Positions 48,872 through 57,848 of a DNA stretch of 64,000 bases are shown one piece after another. Source of the stretch: Granulicatella sp041433555 (lineage in GTDB: Bacteria; Bacillota; Bacilli; Lactobacillales; Aerococcaceae). Where the stretch lies: the NCBI RefSeq assembly GCF_041433555.1, contig NZ_JAPWBR010000005.1, positions 18,879-82,878 of the forward strand, in the 5' to 3' direction. Made by a program: the position numbers and the translations under genes. A model generated the notes under the pieces. The model searched no databases. It worked only from the letters and a program-made list of their open reading frames with translations, and was not told where the DNA came from. Every line of letters starts with the position of its first letter. The stretch's first letter is position 1.

Positions 48872-49604
48872 GTGAATCCACTCCTTCTTGTCTACCGGCT
48901 AGTGATAAGTAGATTTCTTCAAGCGTGCTATCTGGTTGTTGGCCTTTCAACTCTTGAATCGTACCGTAGAAGAGTAGTTTTCCTTTTTTCAAAATTGCAA
49001 TCTTATCGCAGAGTTGTTCTGCCACTTCTAAAACGTGTGTCGAGAAGAGAACGGTATTGCCTTTATCGGCATGTTCGCGCATTAATTTCTTCAAGTCATA
49101 AGAAGCTTGTGGGTCAAGACCTGTCATTGGTTCATCGAGTACCCAAATTTCAGGGTCTGATAAAAGCGCCCCGATGACGAATACTTTTTGACGCATCCCG
49201 TGTGAGAACGAATCAATGACTTCATAGCGATGTCCTTCGAAATCAAATAATTCTAGTAAATAAGCAAGACGGCTTTCTACTTCGTCTAATGTCATGCCAT
49301 AAGAAGAAGCGACTAATTCCCAAAATTCATTGGCGGTTAAGCGTAGGAATAGGTCTGGGCTATCGGCCACATAGCCAATTTTTTCTTTAATGGCTAGTCG
49401 GTTGGATGATAATTCTTGTCCGTCCACAATAATTTCTCCGCTAGTTGGATGGATAACGCTCACGAGTGATTTGATGGTAGTTGATTTACCAGCCCCGTTA
49501 TGTCCGATTAATCCAATAATTTTTCCACTTTCAATTGTTAAGTTAAGTCCATCTAAAGCGACAGTTTGATCATATACTTTTGTTAAATTGCGAAATTCAA
49601 TCAT
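48861..49604 (-). CDS. ABC exporter ATP-binding subunit, YthP/EcsA-like
   Basis: A 247-residue ABC ATPase: Walker A GLIGHNGAGKSTTIKSLVSV (about 32-51), Q-loop region YVADSPDLFLRLTANEFWEL, signature SFSHGMRQKVFVIGALLSDP, Walker B EIWVLDEPMTGLDPQASYDL, and switch His in VLFSTHVLEVAEQL. The signature reads SHGMRQK, as in EcsA-like exporters. First gene of the two-gene operon. Start behind AAGGAGGAA. Confidence 0.9.
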   Translation of the reverse strand: MIEFRNLTKVYDQTVALDGLNLTIESGKIIGLIGHNGAGKSTTIKSLVSVIHPTSGEIIVDGQELSSNRLAIKEKIGYVADSPDLFLRLTANEFWELVASSYGMTLDEVESRLAYLLELFDFEGHRYEVIDSFSHGMRQKVFVIGALLSDPEIWVLDEPMTGLDPQASYDLKKLMREHADKGNTVLFSTHVLEVAEQLCDKIAILKKGKLLFYGTIQELKGQQPDSTLEEIYLSLAGRQEGVDSHAV

Positions 49605-49636
49605 ATTTATTCCTCCTTATGGATTATTTCACCCTT

Positions 49637-49697
49637 ATTATACAGCTAATAATACTAAAAAATAGTACTTTTTTGCGTAAAAAGAGTATTTTTTTGC
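49637..49697 (-). promoter_or_regulatory. Promoter with 21-bp-spaced direct repeats upstream of the ABC exporter
   Basis: Minus strand: GCAAAAAAATACTCTTT (49681-49697) and GCAAAAAAGTACTATTT (49660-49676), exactly 21 bp apart, two helical turns. A perfect TATAAT follows at 49637-49642 with no -35 (CTATTT), so a bound activator is needed or helpful. The same word occurs before the orphan response regulator (8409-8428). Confidence 0.55.
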
Positions 49698-49824
49698 TAA
49701 AAACCTCTCCTTAGCATTTATAAACAGAGGTAAATTTGAAACTTGATTTCTTTTATAAGAGTGCAAAACAAAATCTATTTTTAAATACAGATTGAACTTT
49801 CTTTTAAAATGACTCTATTCAATC

Positions 49825-50009
49825 GATTACTACGAATCCTTACGGATATCTTCATAATAGTGGTAATAGGGCACCGGTTCGAGCCTAAGGTCTCTCACCT
49901 TTAAAGTCTCAAAGCTGAAGTAAGAAATAAATTTCTAACTCCAGCTAATTCGCATTTAATGCTATCCCCTATTACTACTACTATAGAATCCGTATGATTC
50001 TTCGTAATC
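49825..50009 (-). ncRNA. Structured repeat, copy 2 (inverted relative to copy 1)
   Basis: A 185-bp element read on the minus strand, same layout as 19078-19260: outer helix ending in GATTACG / GTAATC, inner hairpin 49913-49928 with 49931-49946, and the core GAGAGAC (49890-49896) and AGGCTCGAACCGGTGC (49871-49886). The core differs from copy 1 by one base in 16. The helices carry different bases that still pair: GTAATAGGG / CCCTATTAC here, GTAACG / CGTTAC there. It is about 130 bp upstream of the ABC exporter's -10 and on the same strand. Confidence 0.65.
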
Positions 50010-50131
50010 TTAATGAGTGCTTTTAATTATATTTCAGAATTTTAAACAGTTTATTTTACACGATACAAAGTAATAAATTTCCTAAAATTATCATATTTAA
50101 AAAGAGGTTTTATGCTAAAATATTCTTAATA

Positions 50132-50148
50132 AGAAAGCGCTTTATAAT
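50132..50148 (+). promoter_or_regulatory. -10 element overlapped by a cre-like site
   Basis: TATAAT at 50143-50148 overlaps AGAAAGCGCTTTAT (50132-50145), which differs from the CcpA consensus TGAAAGCGCTTTCA only at the outer bases. The -35 is poor. The site would let CcpA repress the 26-residue peptide gene when sugar is plentiful. Confidence 0.5.
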
Positions 50149-50197
50149 TTAGAAGTAGGATAACTGGCAAAAAATAAGAAAAGGTAGGTGAATAAAA

Positions 50198-50278
50198 ATG
50201 TATCGTCATGTTATCTCTGTCATCTTACTACTAGCTTTAATTCTCGGAAAAATATTTTTAAAAGAGGATAAAAAATAA
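50198..50278 (+). CDS. 26-residue membrane peptide
   Basis: ATG at 50198 with AGGTAGGTG upstream, 26 codons to TAA at 50276-50278. The peptide has a short N-terminus (MYRH), a hydrophobic helix VISVILLLALILGKIFL and a charged end KEDKK, so it probably sits in the membrane with its C-terminus inside. A terminator begins 9 bp after the stop, and a promoter-like sequence with a cre-like site lies 50 bp upstream, so it forms a complete small transcription unit. I do not recognise it; type I toxins and small membrane regulators look like this. Confidence 0.6.
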   Translation: MYRHVISVILLLALILGKIFLKEDKK

Positions 50279-50287
50279 TCAAAAACA

Positions 50288-50315
50288 AAAAAGCCATCAT
50301 TTCTGATGGCTTTTT
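50288..50315. terminator. Bidirectional terminator between the small peptide gene and gyrA
   Basis: AAAAAGCCATCA / TGATGGCTTTTT with a TTTC loop. Confidence 0.92.
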
Positions 50316-50324
50316 GTGTACTTA

Positions 50325-52910
50325 TTATTCATTTTCTTCGTCGACTAATTGTTGCGCAAAGTCTTTCATGTTGCCTTTGATTTGGTCTTCTGAAAGTGAT
50401 GCAGTTGGTGTTTCTGTTGCTACTGATTCATTTGTTGATTCAGTCGCTTCAGAAGCTTCTTCTGTTTCGTCTTCGCGGTCCACAATCGCTAATGAACTTA
50501 CAATCGCATCTTGATCGAGACGCATCATACGAACTCCAAGTGCGCCACGGCCTGTTTGAGACACGTCTTCGGCATGGAATCTGATGATAACCCCTTTATT
50601 CGTCATGATAAGTAAGTCTTCGTCTCCAGTTACGGTACGTAGGCAGACAAGTGGTCCATTTTTCTCAGTAATACGAAGTGTACGAACCCCTTTTACGCCA
50701 CGGCCTTTCAATGCGTATTCGCTCGCAGCTGTACGTTTTCCGTAACCTTTTTCGCTGACTACTAATACTTCACGGTCTGGCGTTAAAATATCCATTCCGA
50801 TGACATAGTCGCCTTCACGTAGAGAAACCCCACGAACACCTGAAGCGGTACGACCCATCGCACGAACTTTATCTTCATGGAAGCTTACAGCGTTACCGTG
50901 ATAAGTTCCGAGGATGATGCCATCATTTCCGCTTGTGACTACTACACGAATCAATTCATCATCTTCGCGTAATTGGATGGCACGTAGACCATTTGTACGG
51001 ATATTCTTGAATTCTGATAGACGAACACGTTTTACCGTTCCACGTAATGTTGTGAAGAACAAGTAACGTTCTGATTCATCTGATTCTGGAACACTGATAA
51101 TCGCTTGGATTTTCTCAGCTGAATCAATGTTTAATAAGTTGATAACTGGTAATCCTTTTGCTGTACGACTATATTCAGGAATTTCATACCCTTTTGCTTG
51201 GTACACTTTCCCTGTATTCGTAAAGAAGAGGAGTGAATCGTGTGTTGAACATGAAATCATGTTTTCCACGTAGTCATCATCATGGACACTCATTCCTTGA
51301 ACCCCACGTCCTCCACGGCGTTGTGCCTTGAATTCAGTGTTGGCAAGACGTTTGATATATCCATTCTTCGTTAATGTAATCACGACATCTTCTTGTTCGA
51401 TTAAATCTTCATCTTCAAGGCTTAATGCTTCTCCGACTAATAATTCTGTACGACGAGGATTGTCGAAACGTTGTTGGATTTCAAGTAATTCTTGTTCGAT
51501 GATTTCGTAACGAAGTTCTTCGCTCGCTAATACTTTTTCTAAGTATTGAATCGTTGCTTGTAATTCGTTGTATTCTGCATCGATTTTCTCACGTTCTAAT
51601 CCTGTTAAACGAACCATACGCATATCAAGAATCGCTTGTGCTTGTTTATCGCTTAAGCCGTATTCATTCATGAAGCGTTCTTTAGCGATATCTCCACTTG
51701 CTGAACTTCTTAAGATGGCCACAATCGCATCGATATGGTCTAAGGCGATTTGCAACCCTTCTAAGATGTGAGCGCGATCTTCCGCTTTTTTCTTATCGAA
51801 TAAGCTACGACGACGAACGACTTCTTCTTGGTGATCTAAGTAGTGGCGTAAAATTTCTTTTAAGCTCAATACTTTTGGCTCTTGATTAACAATCGCAAGC
51901 ATATTGAATCCGAAGTTTGATTGTAATGGTGTTAATTTGTATAAATTATTTAATACAACGGATGCGGAAACATCACGACGTACTTCAATCACGACACGCA
52001 TTCCAACACGGTCAGATTCATCGTTTAAGTAAGTAATTCCTTCGATTTTCTTCTCGTGGTGTAATTGTGCGATACGTTCTACTAAACGCGCTTTATTTAC
52101 CATATATGGTAATTCAGTGATGATGATGCGTTCTTTTCCGTTTTTCAATTCTTCGATTTGTACGCGTCCACGAACCGTAATCGATCCGCGTCCTGTTTCG
52201 TAAGCACGACGAATTCCAGATTTCCCTAAGACAAGTCCTCCAGTTGGGAAGTCAGGTCCAGGGAGAGCTTCCATCAATTCAGTAGTTGTGACATCAGGGT
52301 TCTTCATTAATAAGTGAAGAGCTGAGATGACTTCCGCTAAGTTATGTGGTGGAATATTTGTTGCCATCCCAACCGCAATCCCTGTTGCACCGTTGACTAA
52401 TAAGTTTGGAATACGTGCTGGTAATACTTCCGGTTCACGTTCTGTTGAATCGTAGTTATCACGGAAATTGATTGTATCTTTGTTAATATCGCGAAGCATT
52501 TCAAGAGCAATTTTACTCATACGAGCCTCTGTATAACGCATCGCAGCGGCGCCGTCTCCATCGACAGAACCAAAGTTACCGTGTCCATCGATTAATGGGT
52601 AACGGTATGAGAAATCTTGTGCCATACGAACCATGGCATCGTAAATTGCAGAGTCACCGTGTGGGTGATATTTACCCATTACGTCCCCGACAATACGCGC
52701 AGATTTTTTATGCGGTTTGTCCGGTGTCACTCCAAGTTCACTCATTCCATATAAAATACGACGGTGTACTGGTTTTAATCCATCGCGTACATCTGGTAGG
52801 GCACGCGATACAATAACACTCATCGAATACTCTAGAAATGATTTACGCATGGTATGCACTAAATCAGTTGATTCAAAAGTTTCTTCAAAGTGTTTCACTT
52901 CTTCAGACAT
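50325..52910 (-). CDS. gyrA: DNA gyrase subunit A
   Basis: An 861-residue topoisomerase subunit that breaks and rejoins DNA while introducing negative supercoils. The catalytic Tyr lies in AAAMRYTEARMSKIALEML (about 124). The quinolone-resistance region reads HPHGDSAIYDAMVRMAQDFS, with Ser and Asp at the positions where resistance changes occur, so wild type there. The GyrA box QRRGGRGVQGM (about 535) at the start of the beta-pinwheel domain is present. An acidic Ser/Thr/Glu tail (EEASEATESTNESVATE) ends the protein. It follows gyrB by 45 bp. Confidence 0.98.
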   Translation of the reverse strand: MSEEVKHFEETFESTDLVHTMRKSFLEYSMSVIVSRALPDVRDGLKPVHRRILYGMSELGVTPDKPHKKSARIVGDVMGKYHPHGDSAIYDAMVRMAQDFSYRYPLIDGHGNFGSVDGDGAAAMRYTEARMSKIALEMLRDINKDTINFRDNYDSTEREPEVLPARIPNLLVNGATGIAVGMATNIPPHNLAEVISALHLLMKNPDVTTTELMEALPGPDFPTGGLVLGKSGIRRAYETGRGSITVRGRVQIEELKNGKERIIITELPYMVNKARLVERIAQLHHEKKIEGITYLNDESDRVGMRVVIEVRRDVSASVVLNNLYKLTPLQSNFGFNMLAIVNQEPKVLSLKEILRHYLDHQEEVVRRRSLFDKKKAEDRAHILEGLQIALDHIDAIVAILRSSASGDIAKERFMNEYGLSDKQAQAILDMRMVRLTGLEREKIDAEYNELQATIQYLEKVLASEELRYEIIEQELLEIQQRFDNPRRTELLVGEALSLEDEDLIEQEDVVITLTKNGYIKRLANTEFKAQRRGGRGVQGMSVHDDDYVENMISCSTHDSLLFFTNTGKVYQAKGYEIPEYSRTAKGLPVINLLNIDSAEKIQAIISVPESDESERYLFFTTLRGTVKRVRLSEFKNIRTNGLRAIQLREDDELIRVVVTSGNDGIILGTYHGNAVSFHEDKVRAMGRTASGVRGVSLREGDYVIGMDILTPDREVLVVSEKGYGKRTAASEYALKGRGVKGVRTLRITEKNGPLVCLRTVTGDEDLLIMTNKGVIIRFHAEDVSQTGRGALGVRMMRLDQDAIVSSLAIVDREDETEEASEATESTNESVATETPTASLSEDQIKGNMKDFAQQLVDEENE

Positions 52911-52955
52911 AATTCGTCTCCTTTTCTATTCTTCTCTTCAAATTCGTTTACTAGA

Positions 52956-54893
52956 TTAGATATCTAAATCTTCCATATTGACATATTTCGCATTGCTTTC
53001 GATGAATTCACGACGTGGTTCTACACGGTCACCCATCAAGATATCTAAAATTTGATCCGCTTCTGCAGCATCTTCCACAGATACTTGTAACATTGAACGG
53101 TTTTCAGGATTCATGGTTGTTTCCCATAATTGTTCCGCATCCATTTCCCCAAGACCTTTGTATCGTGATAATTGTGGTTTTGGATGTGCTGGTAATTCTT
53201 TTAGTTTTTCCTCTAACTCTTTATCATTTTGAATGTAGTATTCATTCTTACCTTGTTTCAATTTGTAAAGAGGTGGTTGCGCGATATAAATATATCCAGC
53301 TTCCACTGCAGGGCGCATATAACGATAGAAAAGAGTAATGAGCAATGTACGAATGTGACTTCCATCGACATCGGCATCGGTCATGATGACTAATTTTTGG
53401 TAACGAGCTTTCGATAAATCAAAATCTCCACCAAAACCAGTTCCCATCGCTGTAAAGAGCGAACGAATTTCTTCGTTGGCTAAAATTTTATCGAGTGTTG
53501 CTTTTTCAACGTTCAAGATTTTCCCGCGGATTGGTAAAATCGCTTGGAAATGACGTGAACGTCCTTGTTTTGCTGAACCACCCGCAGAATCCCCTTCGAC
53601 GATGAATAATTCAGAAATCGTTGGGTCATTGCTTGAGCAGTCTGCTAATTTACCTGGTAAGTTTGAAATTTCTAAACCAGATTTCTTACGAGTCACTTCA
53701 CGCGCACGTTTTGCAGCAAGACGTGCTTTCGAAGCTAAAATCCCTTTTTCGACAATCTTACGTGCGACTTGAGGGTTTTCCATTAAGAATTTATCGAAGT
53801 GTGTTGAGAACAGGCGGTCTGTAATCGTACGAGCTTCAGAGTTTCCTAATTTCGTTTTTGTTTGTCCTTCGAACTGTGGATCAGGGTGCTTGATAGAAAT
53901 AACGGCAGTTAAACCTTCACGGACATCTTCACCGCTTAGTTTTTCTTCGTTTTCTTTCATCAATTTTTGACGACGCGCGTAATCGTTAATCACACGTGTT
54001 AGGGCCGTCTTCATCCCTGATTCGTGAGTACCACCTTCATAAGTGTGGATATTATTCGTAAAGCTGAGAAGGTTTGTATGGTATCCAGAAGTGTATTGCA
54101 TTGCCACTTCTACTTGAATGCCATCTTGTTCGCCTTCTACATAAATTGGCTCTTCGAATAACACTTGTTTTGATTTATTTAAGTGTTCAACATAGCTCTT
54201 AATCCCGCCTTCGTAGCAGAATGATTTTCTAACTGGCTCTTCTTCGCGGAAATCTGTGATCGTTAATTTTAATCCTTTATTCAAGAACGCTAATTCACGC
54301 ACACGGTTGGCTAATTTATCAAATTCAAAGACAGTTGTTTCTTGGAAAATTTCAGGGTCTGGTACAAAGTATACGCTCGTACCATGTTTATCTGTTTTAC
54401 CAATGATTTTTAAATCATCTAAAACGGCACCACGTTTATAAGATTGCTCGTAAATGTTGCCATCTTTAAATACTTGAACGGTTAAGTCTGTTGAAAGAGC
54501 ATTAACAACAGAAGCCCCAACCCCGTGAAGACCCCCAGAAACTTTATAGCCTCCGCCGCCGAATTTACCACCGGCGTGAAGCACTGTAAATACAGTTTCT
54601 ACGGCAGGACGACCTGTTTTTTCTTGAATATCGACCGGAATCCCACGTCCATCATCGGTTACGCGAATGTGGTTTTCTTTTGTGATTTCGATTTCGATAT
54701 GTGTCGCAAACCCAGCCAACGCTTCGTCGATTGAGTTATCCACGATTTCCCAAACAAGGTGGTGCAACCCGGCACTACTTGTTGAACCAATATACATCCC
54801 AGGACGTTTACGAACAGCTTCGAGTCCTTCTAATACTTGAATCTGACTTGCATCATATTGCGCAGCTAATTCAGCTTTGTTTTCTTCTGTCAT
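52956..54893 (-). CDS. gyrB: DNA gyrase subunit B
   Basis: A 645-residue ATPase subunit. GHKL site: EIVDNSIDEALAGFATHIEI, TDDGRGIPVDIQEKTGRPAV, GGLHGVGASVVNALS. TOPRIM: LFIVEGDSAGGSAKQGRSRH and VIMTDADVDGSHIRTLLITL. Ends with VEPRREFIESNAKYVNMEDL. Gene order recF-gyrB-gyrA downstream of dnaN is standard. The recF stop is 3 bp before the gyrB start. Confidence 0.98.
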   Translation of the reverse strand: MTEENKAELAAQYDASQIQVLEGLEAVRKRPGMYIGSTSSAGLHHLVWEIVDNSIDEALAGFATHIEIEITKENHIRVTDDGRGIPVDIQEKTGRPAVETVFTVLHAGGKFGGGGYKVSGGLHGVGASVVNALSTDLTVQVFKDGNIYEQSYKRGAVLDDLKIIGKTDKHGTSVYFVPDPEIFQETTVFEFDKLANRVRELAFLNKGLKLTITDFREEEPVRKSFCYEGGIKSYVEHLNKSKQVLFEEPIYVEGEQDGIQVEVAMQYTSGYHTNLLSFTNNIHTYEGGTHESGMKTALTRVINDYARRQKLMKENEEKLSGEDVREGLTAVISIKHPDPQFEGQTKTKLGNSEARTITDRLFSTHFDKFLMENPQVARKIVEKGILASKARLAAKRAREVTRKKSGLEISNLPGKLADCSSNDPTISELFIVEGDSAGGSAKQGRSRHFQAILPIRGKILNVEKATLDKILANEEIRSLFTAMGTGFGGDFDLSKARYQKLVIMTDADVDGSHIRTLLITLFYRYMRPAVEAGYIYIAQPPLYKLKQGKNEYYIQNDKELEEKLKELPAHPKPQLSRYKGLGEMDAEQLWETTMNPENRSMLQVSVEDAAEADQILDILMGDRVEPRREFIESNAKYVNMEDLDI

Positions 54894-54896
54894 ATG

Positions 54897-56024
54897 CTAA
54901 TTCTCACTCTCCGTTTTTAAAATAGTTCCTTTTTCAATCGGTATTACGACTGGTTCATTAATAAATTGTTGCTTAATCCCATCCAGGCTCGTTGTCGTAA
55001 TAAAGGTTTGCACCTTATTTTCAATGGCCTTAATTAGATGAGTTTGTCTGTCATCATCGAGTTCGGAAAGTACATCGTCTAATAGTAGAAGAGGATACTC
55101 GCCTGTCGATAATTTCATCAATTCGATTTCCGCAAGCTTCAAACTCAGAACGGTCGAACGTTGCTGTCCTTGCGAACCATACGTTTGAACCGGAACCTCA
55201 TTCAAATAAAAAATCAAATCGTCACGGTGCGGTCCAATCAGCGTTGTGGCTTGATCCGCCTCACGAGTTTGATTCTTCTTGAATTGATTCATATAAATTT
55301 CTTTCATTTGCTCAGGTGTTAAACCATCCTCCAATGGAATCGTTGCTTGATACGACACCGAGAATTTCTCACGACCAAGCGATAACTGGTCATGAATCGG
55401 AATGGCTAAAGCCTCCAATTGCTTCATAAAATCGAGACGATGAAAGACGATTTTACTAGCTAACTCGCTTAACATCTCGCTTAAAACATCTAAGTATTCG
55501 TCCGGCTGCTTTTTCTTAATGGCTAGCTGCTTCAAATACGTATTGCGCTGTTTTAAGACGCGATTATATTCCACTAAATCATAGAGGTAGAGGGAACTCA
55601 TTTGTCCAAGTTCCATATCCACGAATTTACGTCTGTTTTGCGGAGACCCTTTGACAAGTGTGAGGTTCTCTGGGGCAAATAGAATGACATTCAAGTTTCC
55701 AAGGTAGGAACTGAGTCGTTTTTGCTCCAAATAATTCACTTTAGCGATTTTTCCTTTTTTAGAAAATTGCAATTCTAAATTCGTCTTTGTTGCTGTTTTT
55801 TCAACGGTCCCTTTAATCGTCGCAAACTCTTTATTCCATCCAATCAGTTCTTTGTCGTTTGTCGTGCGATGGCTCTTTGTCATCGCCAAGGCATAAATCG
55901 ACTCCATCAGGTTGGTTTTCCCTTGTGCATTTTCACCAATAAAAACATGCACACCGTCTGTAAACTCTAGTTGGACAGATTCATAATTACGAAAGTTTTG
56001 TAATTGTAAATTAGTCAGCTTCAT
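54897..56024 (-). CDS. recF: DNA replication and repair protein RecF
   Basis: A 375-residue SMC-like ATPase that loads RecA at gaps. Walker A FIGENAQGKTNLMESIYALA (about 30-49), signature region YGSQGQQRSTVLSLKLAEIE, Walker B PLLLLDDVLSELDDDRQ, and TFITTTSLDGI near the end. Length normal (about 370). Its ATG overlaps the yaaA stop by 4 bp. Confidence 0.97.
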   Translation of the reverse strand: MKLTNLQLQNFRNYESVQLEFTDGVHVFIGENAQGKTNLMESIYALAMTKSHRTTNDKELIGWNKEFATIKGTVEKTATKTNLELQFSKKGKIAKVNYLEQKRLSSYLGNLNVILFAPENLTLVKGSPQNRRKFVDMELGQMSSLYLYDLVEYNRVLKQRNTYLKQLAIKKKQPDEYLDVLSEMLSELASKIVFHRLDFMKQLEALAIPIHDQLSLGREKFSVSYQATIPLEDGLTPEQMKEIYMNQFKKNQTREADQATTLIGPHRDDLIFYLNEVPVQTYGSQGQQRSTVLSLKLAEIELMKLSTGEYPLLLLDDVLSELDDDRQTHLIKAIENKVQTFITTTSLDGIKQQFINEPVVIPIEKGTILKTESEN

Positions 56025-56275
56025 GCGTCATGTTTGTTCAAATCATTTTCATCCGATTTCATTTCTTTCACAATAAAAATACCTTCATCAGGTATTTCGA
56101 CACGTGTATTCGGATATAATTTTCTACCACGTCGATTTTCTAACTCTCCATCTACAAAAACTGTATATTCTTGCAAGTACCATTTTGCTTGTCCGCCCGT
56201 TGTAATGACGTCAATATGTTTTAAAAATTGCCCTAATGTAATGTACTCATCAGAGATCGATACGATAGTTGTCAT
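56021..56275 (-). CDS. yaaA: S4-domain RNA-binding protein YaaA/RlbA
   Basis: An 84-residue protein with an S4-like RNA-binding fold: ITLGQFLKHIDVITTGGQAK, WYLQEYTVFVDGELENRRGR, KLYPNTRVEIPDEGIFIV. It always lies between dnaN and recF in Firmicutes. Possible roles in ribosome assembly or in regulation of recF remain open. The tail after residue 70 (KEMKSDENDLNKHDA) is acidic and variable. It overlaps recF by 4 bp. Confidence 0.92.
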   Translation of the reverse strand: MTTIVSISDEYITLGQFLKHIDVITTGGQAKWYLQEYTVFVDGELENRRGRKLYPNTRVEIPDEGIFIVKEMKSDENDLNKHDA

Positions 56276-56641
56276 GAACTTCCTCTTTTCTAATGGATAT
56301 TGGTGAGAACTCCATTAAACTCATGTATGCTCACATATTTTTAAGTAGAATAACTCTACAATATTATACAATTTTTACACGCTTTTCGCAAAGAAATTGC
56401 AAAATTTAGGGGGTTATTTCAATTTTTAGTCAAAATCAACAAAAAAGCCTAAAAAAACGAAAAACAAAATTTACTAGGATTTTTTCAAAAATTGAAAGTT
56501 TTGGGCCAAAAATCACCCCAAAATCGTGCTGCCCAAAATTCACTTATAAGTGAATTTCGGGAAAATGCAAAAATACAGTTGGAAATAAAAAAACTCGAGC
56601 CTTCAAAACGAAAGCTCGAGTGATAATTTTATAATCTATGA
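56276..56641. other. AT-rich intergenic gap between dnaN and yaaA with a 22-bp palindrome and a terminator
   Basis: No reading frame or RNA gene is visible. It holds a terminator for dnaN (next entry), long A runs and a perfect 22-bp palindrome AAATTCACTTA/TAAGTGAATTT (56536-56557) set inside CCC/GGG flanks. A promoter for yaaA-recF-gyrBA should lie here; I see only TATTATAC/GTATAATATTG-like -10 candidates near 56358-56366. Confidence 0.5.
56586..56621 (-). terminator. Terminator of dnaA-dnaN
   Basis: Minus strand: ACTCGAGC / GCTCGAGT, 13-base loop, followed by seven Ts, 20 bp past the dnaN stop. Confidence 0.88.
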
Positions 56642-57799
56642 TTACCCGTTGAATGTACGAACAGGTGTCACTAATTGAATGAAGCTATGTGGAATACCAG
56701 AGTGGTCTTCTTTTAGTTTCAATGTGAATGGACGGTTTGCTTCTAAGAAGTTGATGACAGCTTCTGAAGAACCGAATAATTTCAACGCTTCTTTTAAGTA
56801 GTCTGGGTTGAATGAAATTTCAAGTGGAGCTCCTTCGAAGTTTTCCACAGCGATTTCTTCTTCAACCGTACCGACTTCAGGAGATTTCCCTGTTAATAGA
56901 ATACGTTCCGGAGAAAGTGTTAATGTCGCGATATTGTTTTTATCCGTATGTGACATTAATGAAGCACGTTCTACAGCTGCTACCAATTCGCTAGCAACGA
57001 CTGTAATCGAAGTGTTCGCTCCGTCGTTAATTAAACGGTCTGTATCAGGATACATTCCTTCTAATAAACGAGAGTAGAATGATAATGTTTCTGTTTGGAA
57101 CAAGATTTGATTATCTGTAATCGCAAAATCGATTGTTTCTAATCCGTCGATGATACGAGATAATTCTAATAATGTTTTACCAGGTAATGTCATTTCAAAA
57201 GTCAATGCATCACTGCCAGCTGGCATTTGTAATGGAATGATACGTTGGCTTAAACGGTGCGAGTCCGTTGCGACTGCTTTTAATTGGTTGTCTTTAATCA
57301 CCATATGAATCCCTGTTAAGATTGGACGAGATTCTGCAGTTGAAACGGCAACGGCAGTTTGTACAATCACTTGTCTAAATAATGGAACAGGAATAGTGAT
57401 GACATGATTTTTTTCGATTTCTGGTAATTGTGGATAATCTACTGCTGATAATCCATTTAATGTAAATGATGCATTACCTGCTGTAATCGTTGCTTGTAAT
57501 TGATCATTGGTTTCAAGTGTGAATACATTTAAAGGTAATTTTTTAACGATTTCTCCAAAGAAACGAGCAGGAAGAACGATGCTACCTGGTTCTTGGACTG
57601 TTAATTGTAATTCTTCGTCTTCGATTGGTAAGAATACTTCGATAGAAACTTCGGAATCACTACCTGTTAATGTTAATCCTTCTTCACTTGCAACTAATTT
57701 AATCCCTGTCAAAATCGGAATTGTTGTTTTTGATGGAATTGCACGTTGCACATCTACAAGATTCTTTAAGAACCCTTGTCTGTTTACTGAAAATTTCAT
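56642..57799 (-). CDS. dnaN: DNA polymerase III beta subunit (sliding clamp)
   Basis: A 385-residue ring-forming clamp that holds polymerase on DNA. It begins MKFSVNRQGFLKNLVDVQRA and shows the three repeated clamp domains; landmarks are IPILTGIKLVASEEGLTLTG, LTGIHMVIKDNQLKAVATDS and HRLSQRIIPL. The C-terminus ends SFIQLVTPVRTFNG, with the usual (M/V)PxR. Length a little above the usual 366-380. Good AGGAGGCAG ribosome site. It follows dnaA across the oriC unwinding region. Confidence 0.98.
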   Translation of the reverse strand: MKFSVNRQGFLKNLVDVQRAIPSKTTIPILTGIKLVASEEGLTLTGSDSEVSIEVFLPIEDEELQLTVQEPGSIVLPARFFGEIVKKLPLNVFTLETNDQLQATITAGNASFTLNGLSAVDYPQLPEIEKNHVITIPVPLFRQVIVQTAVAVSTAESRPILTGIHMVIKDNQLKAVATDSHRLSQRIIPLQMPAGSDALTFEMTLPGKTLLELSRIIDGLETIDFAITDNQILFQTETLSFYSRLLEGMYPDTDRLINDGANTSITVVASELVAAVERASLMSHTDKNNIATLTLSPERILLTGKSPEVGTVEEEIAVENFEGAPLEISFNPDYLKEALKLFGSSEAVINFLEANRPFTLKLKEDHSGIPHSFIQLVTPVRTFNG

Positions 57800-57848
57800 A
57801 ACTGCCTCCTTTAGGGTGTGCTTTTATATTTAATTTATTTATTAATAA

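Noticed and set aside
49871..49896. The GGTTCGAGCC word in structured repeat copy 2 as a tRNA T-arm
   Set aside because: The neighbouring bases do not form a T-stem, and no acceptor, D or anticodon arms can be placed; the match to a T-loop is a chance resemblance.
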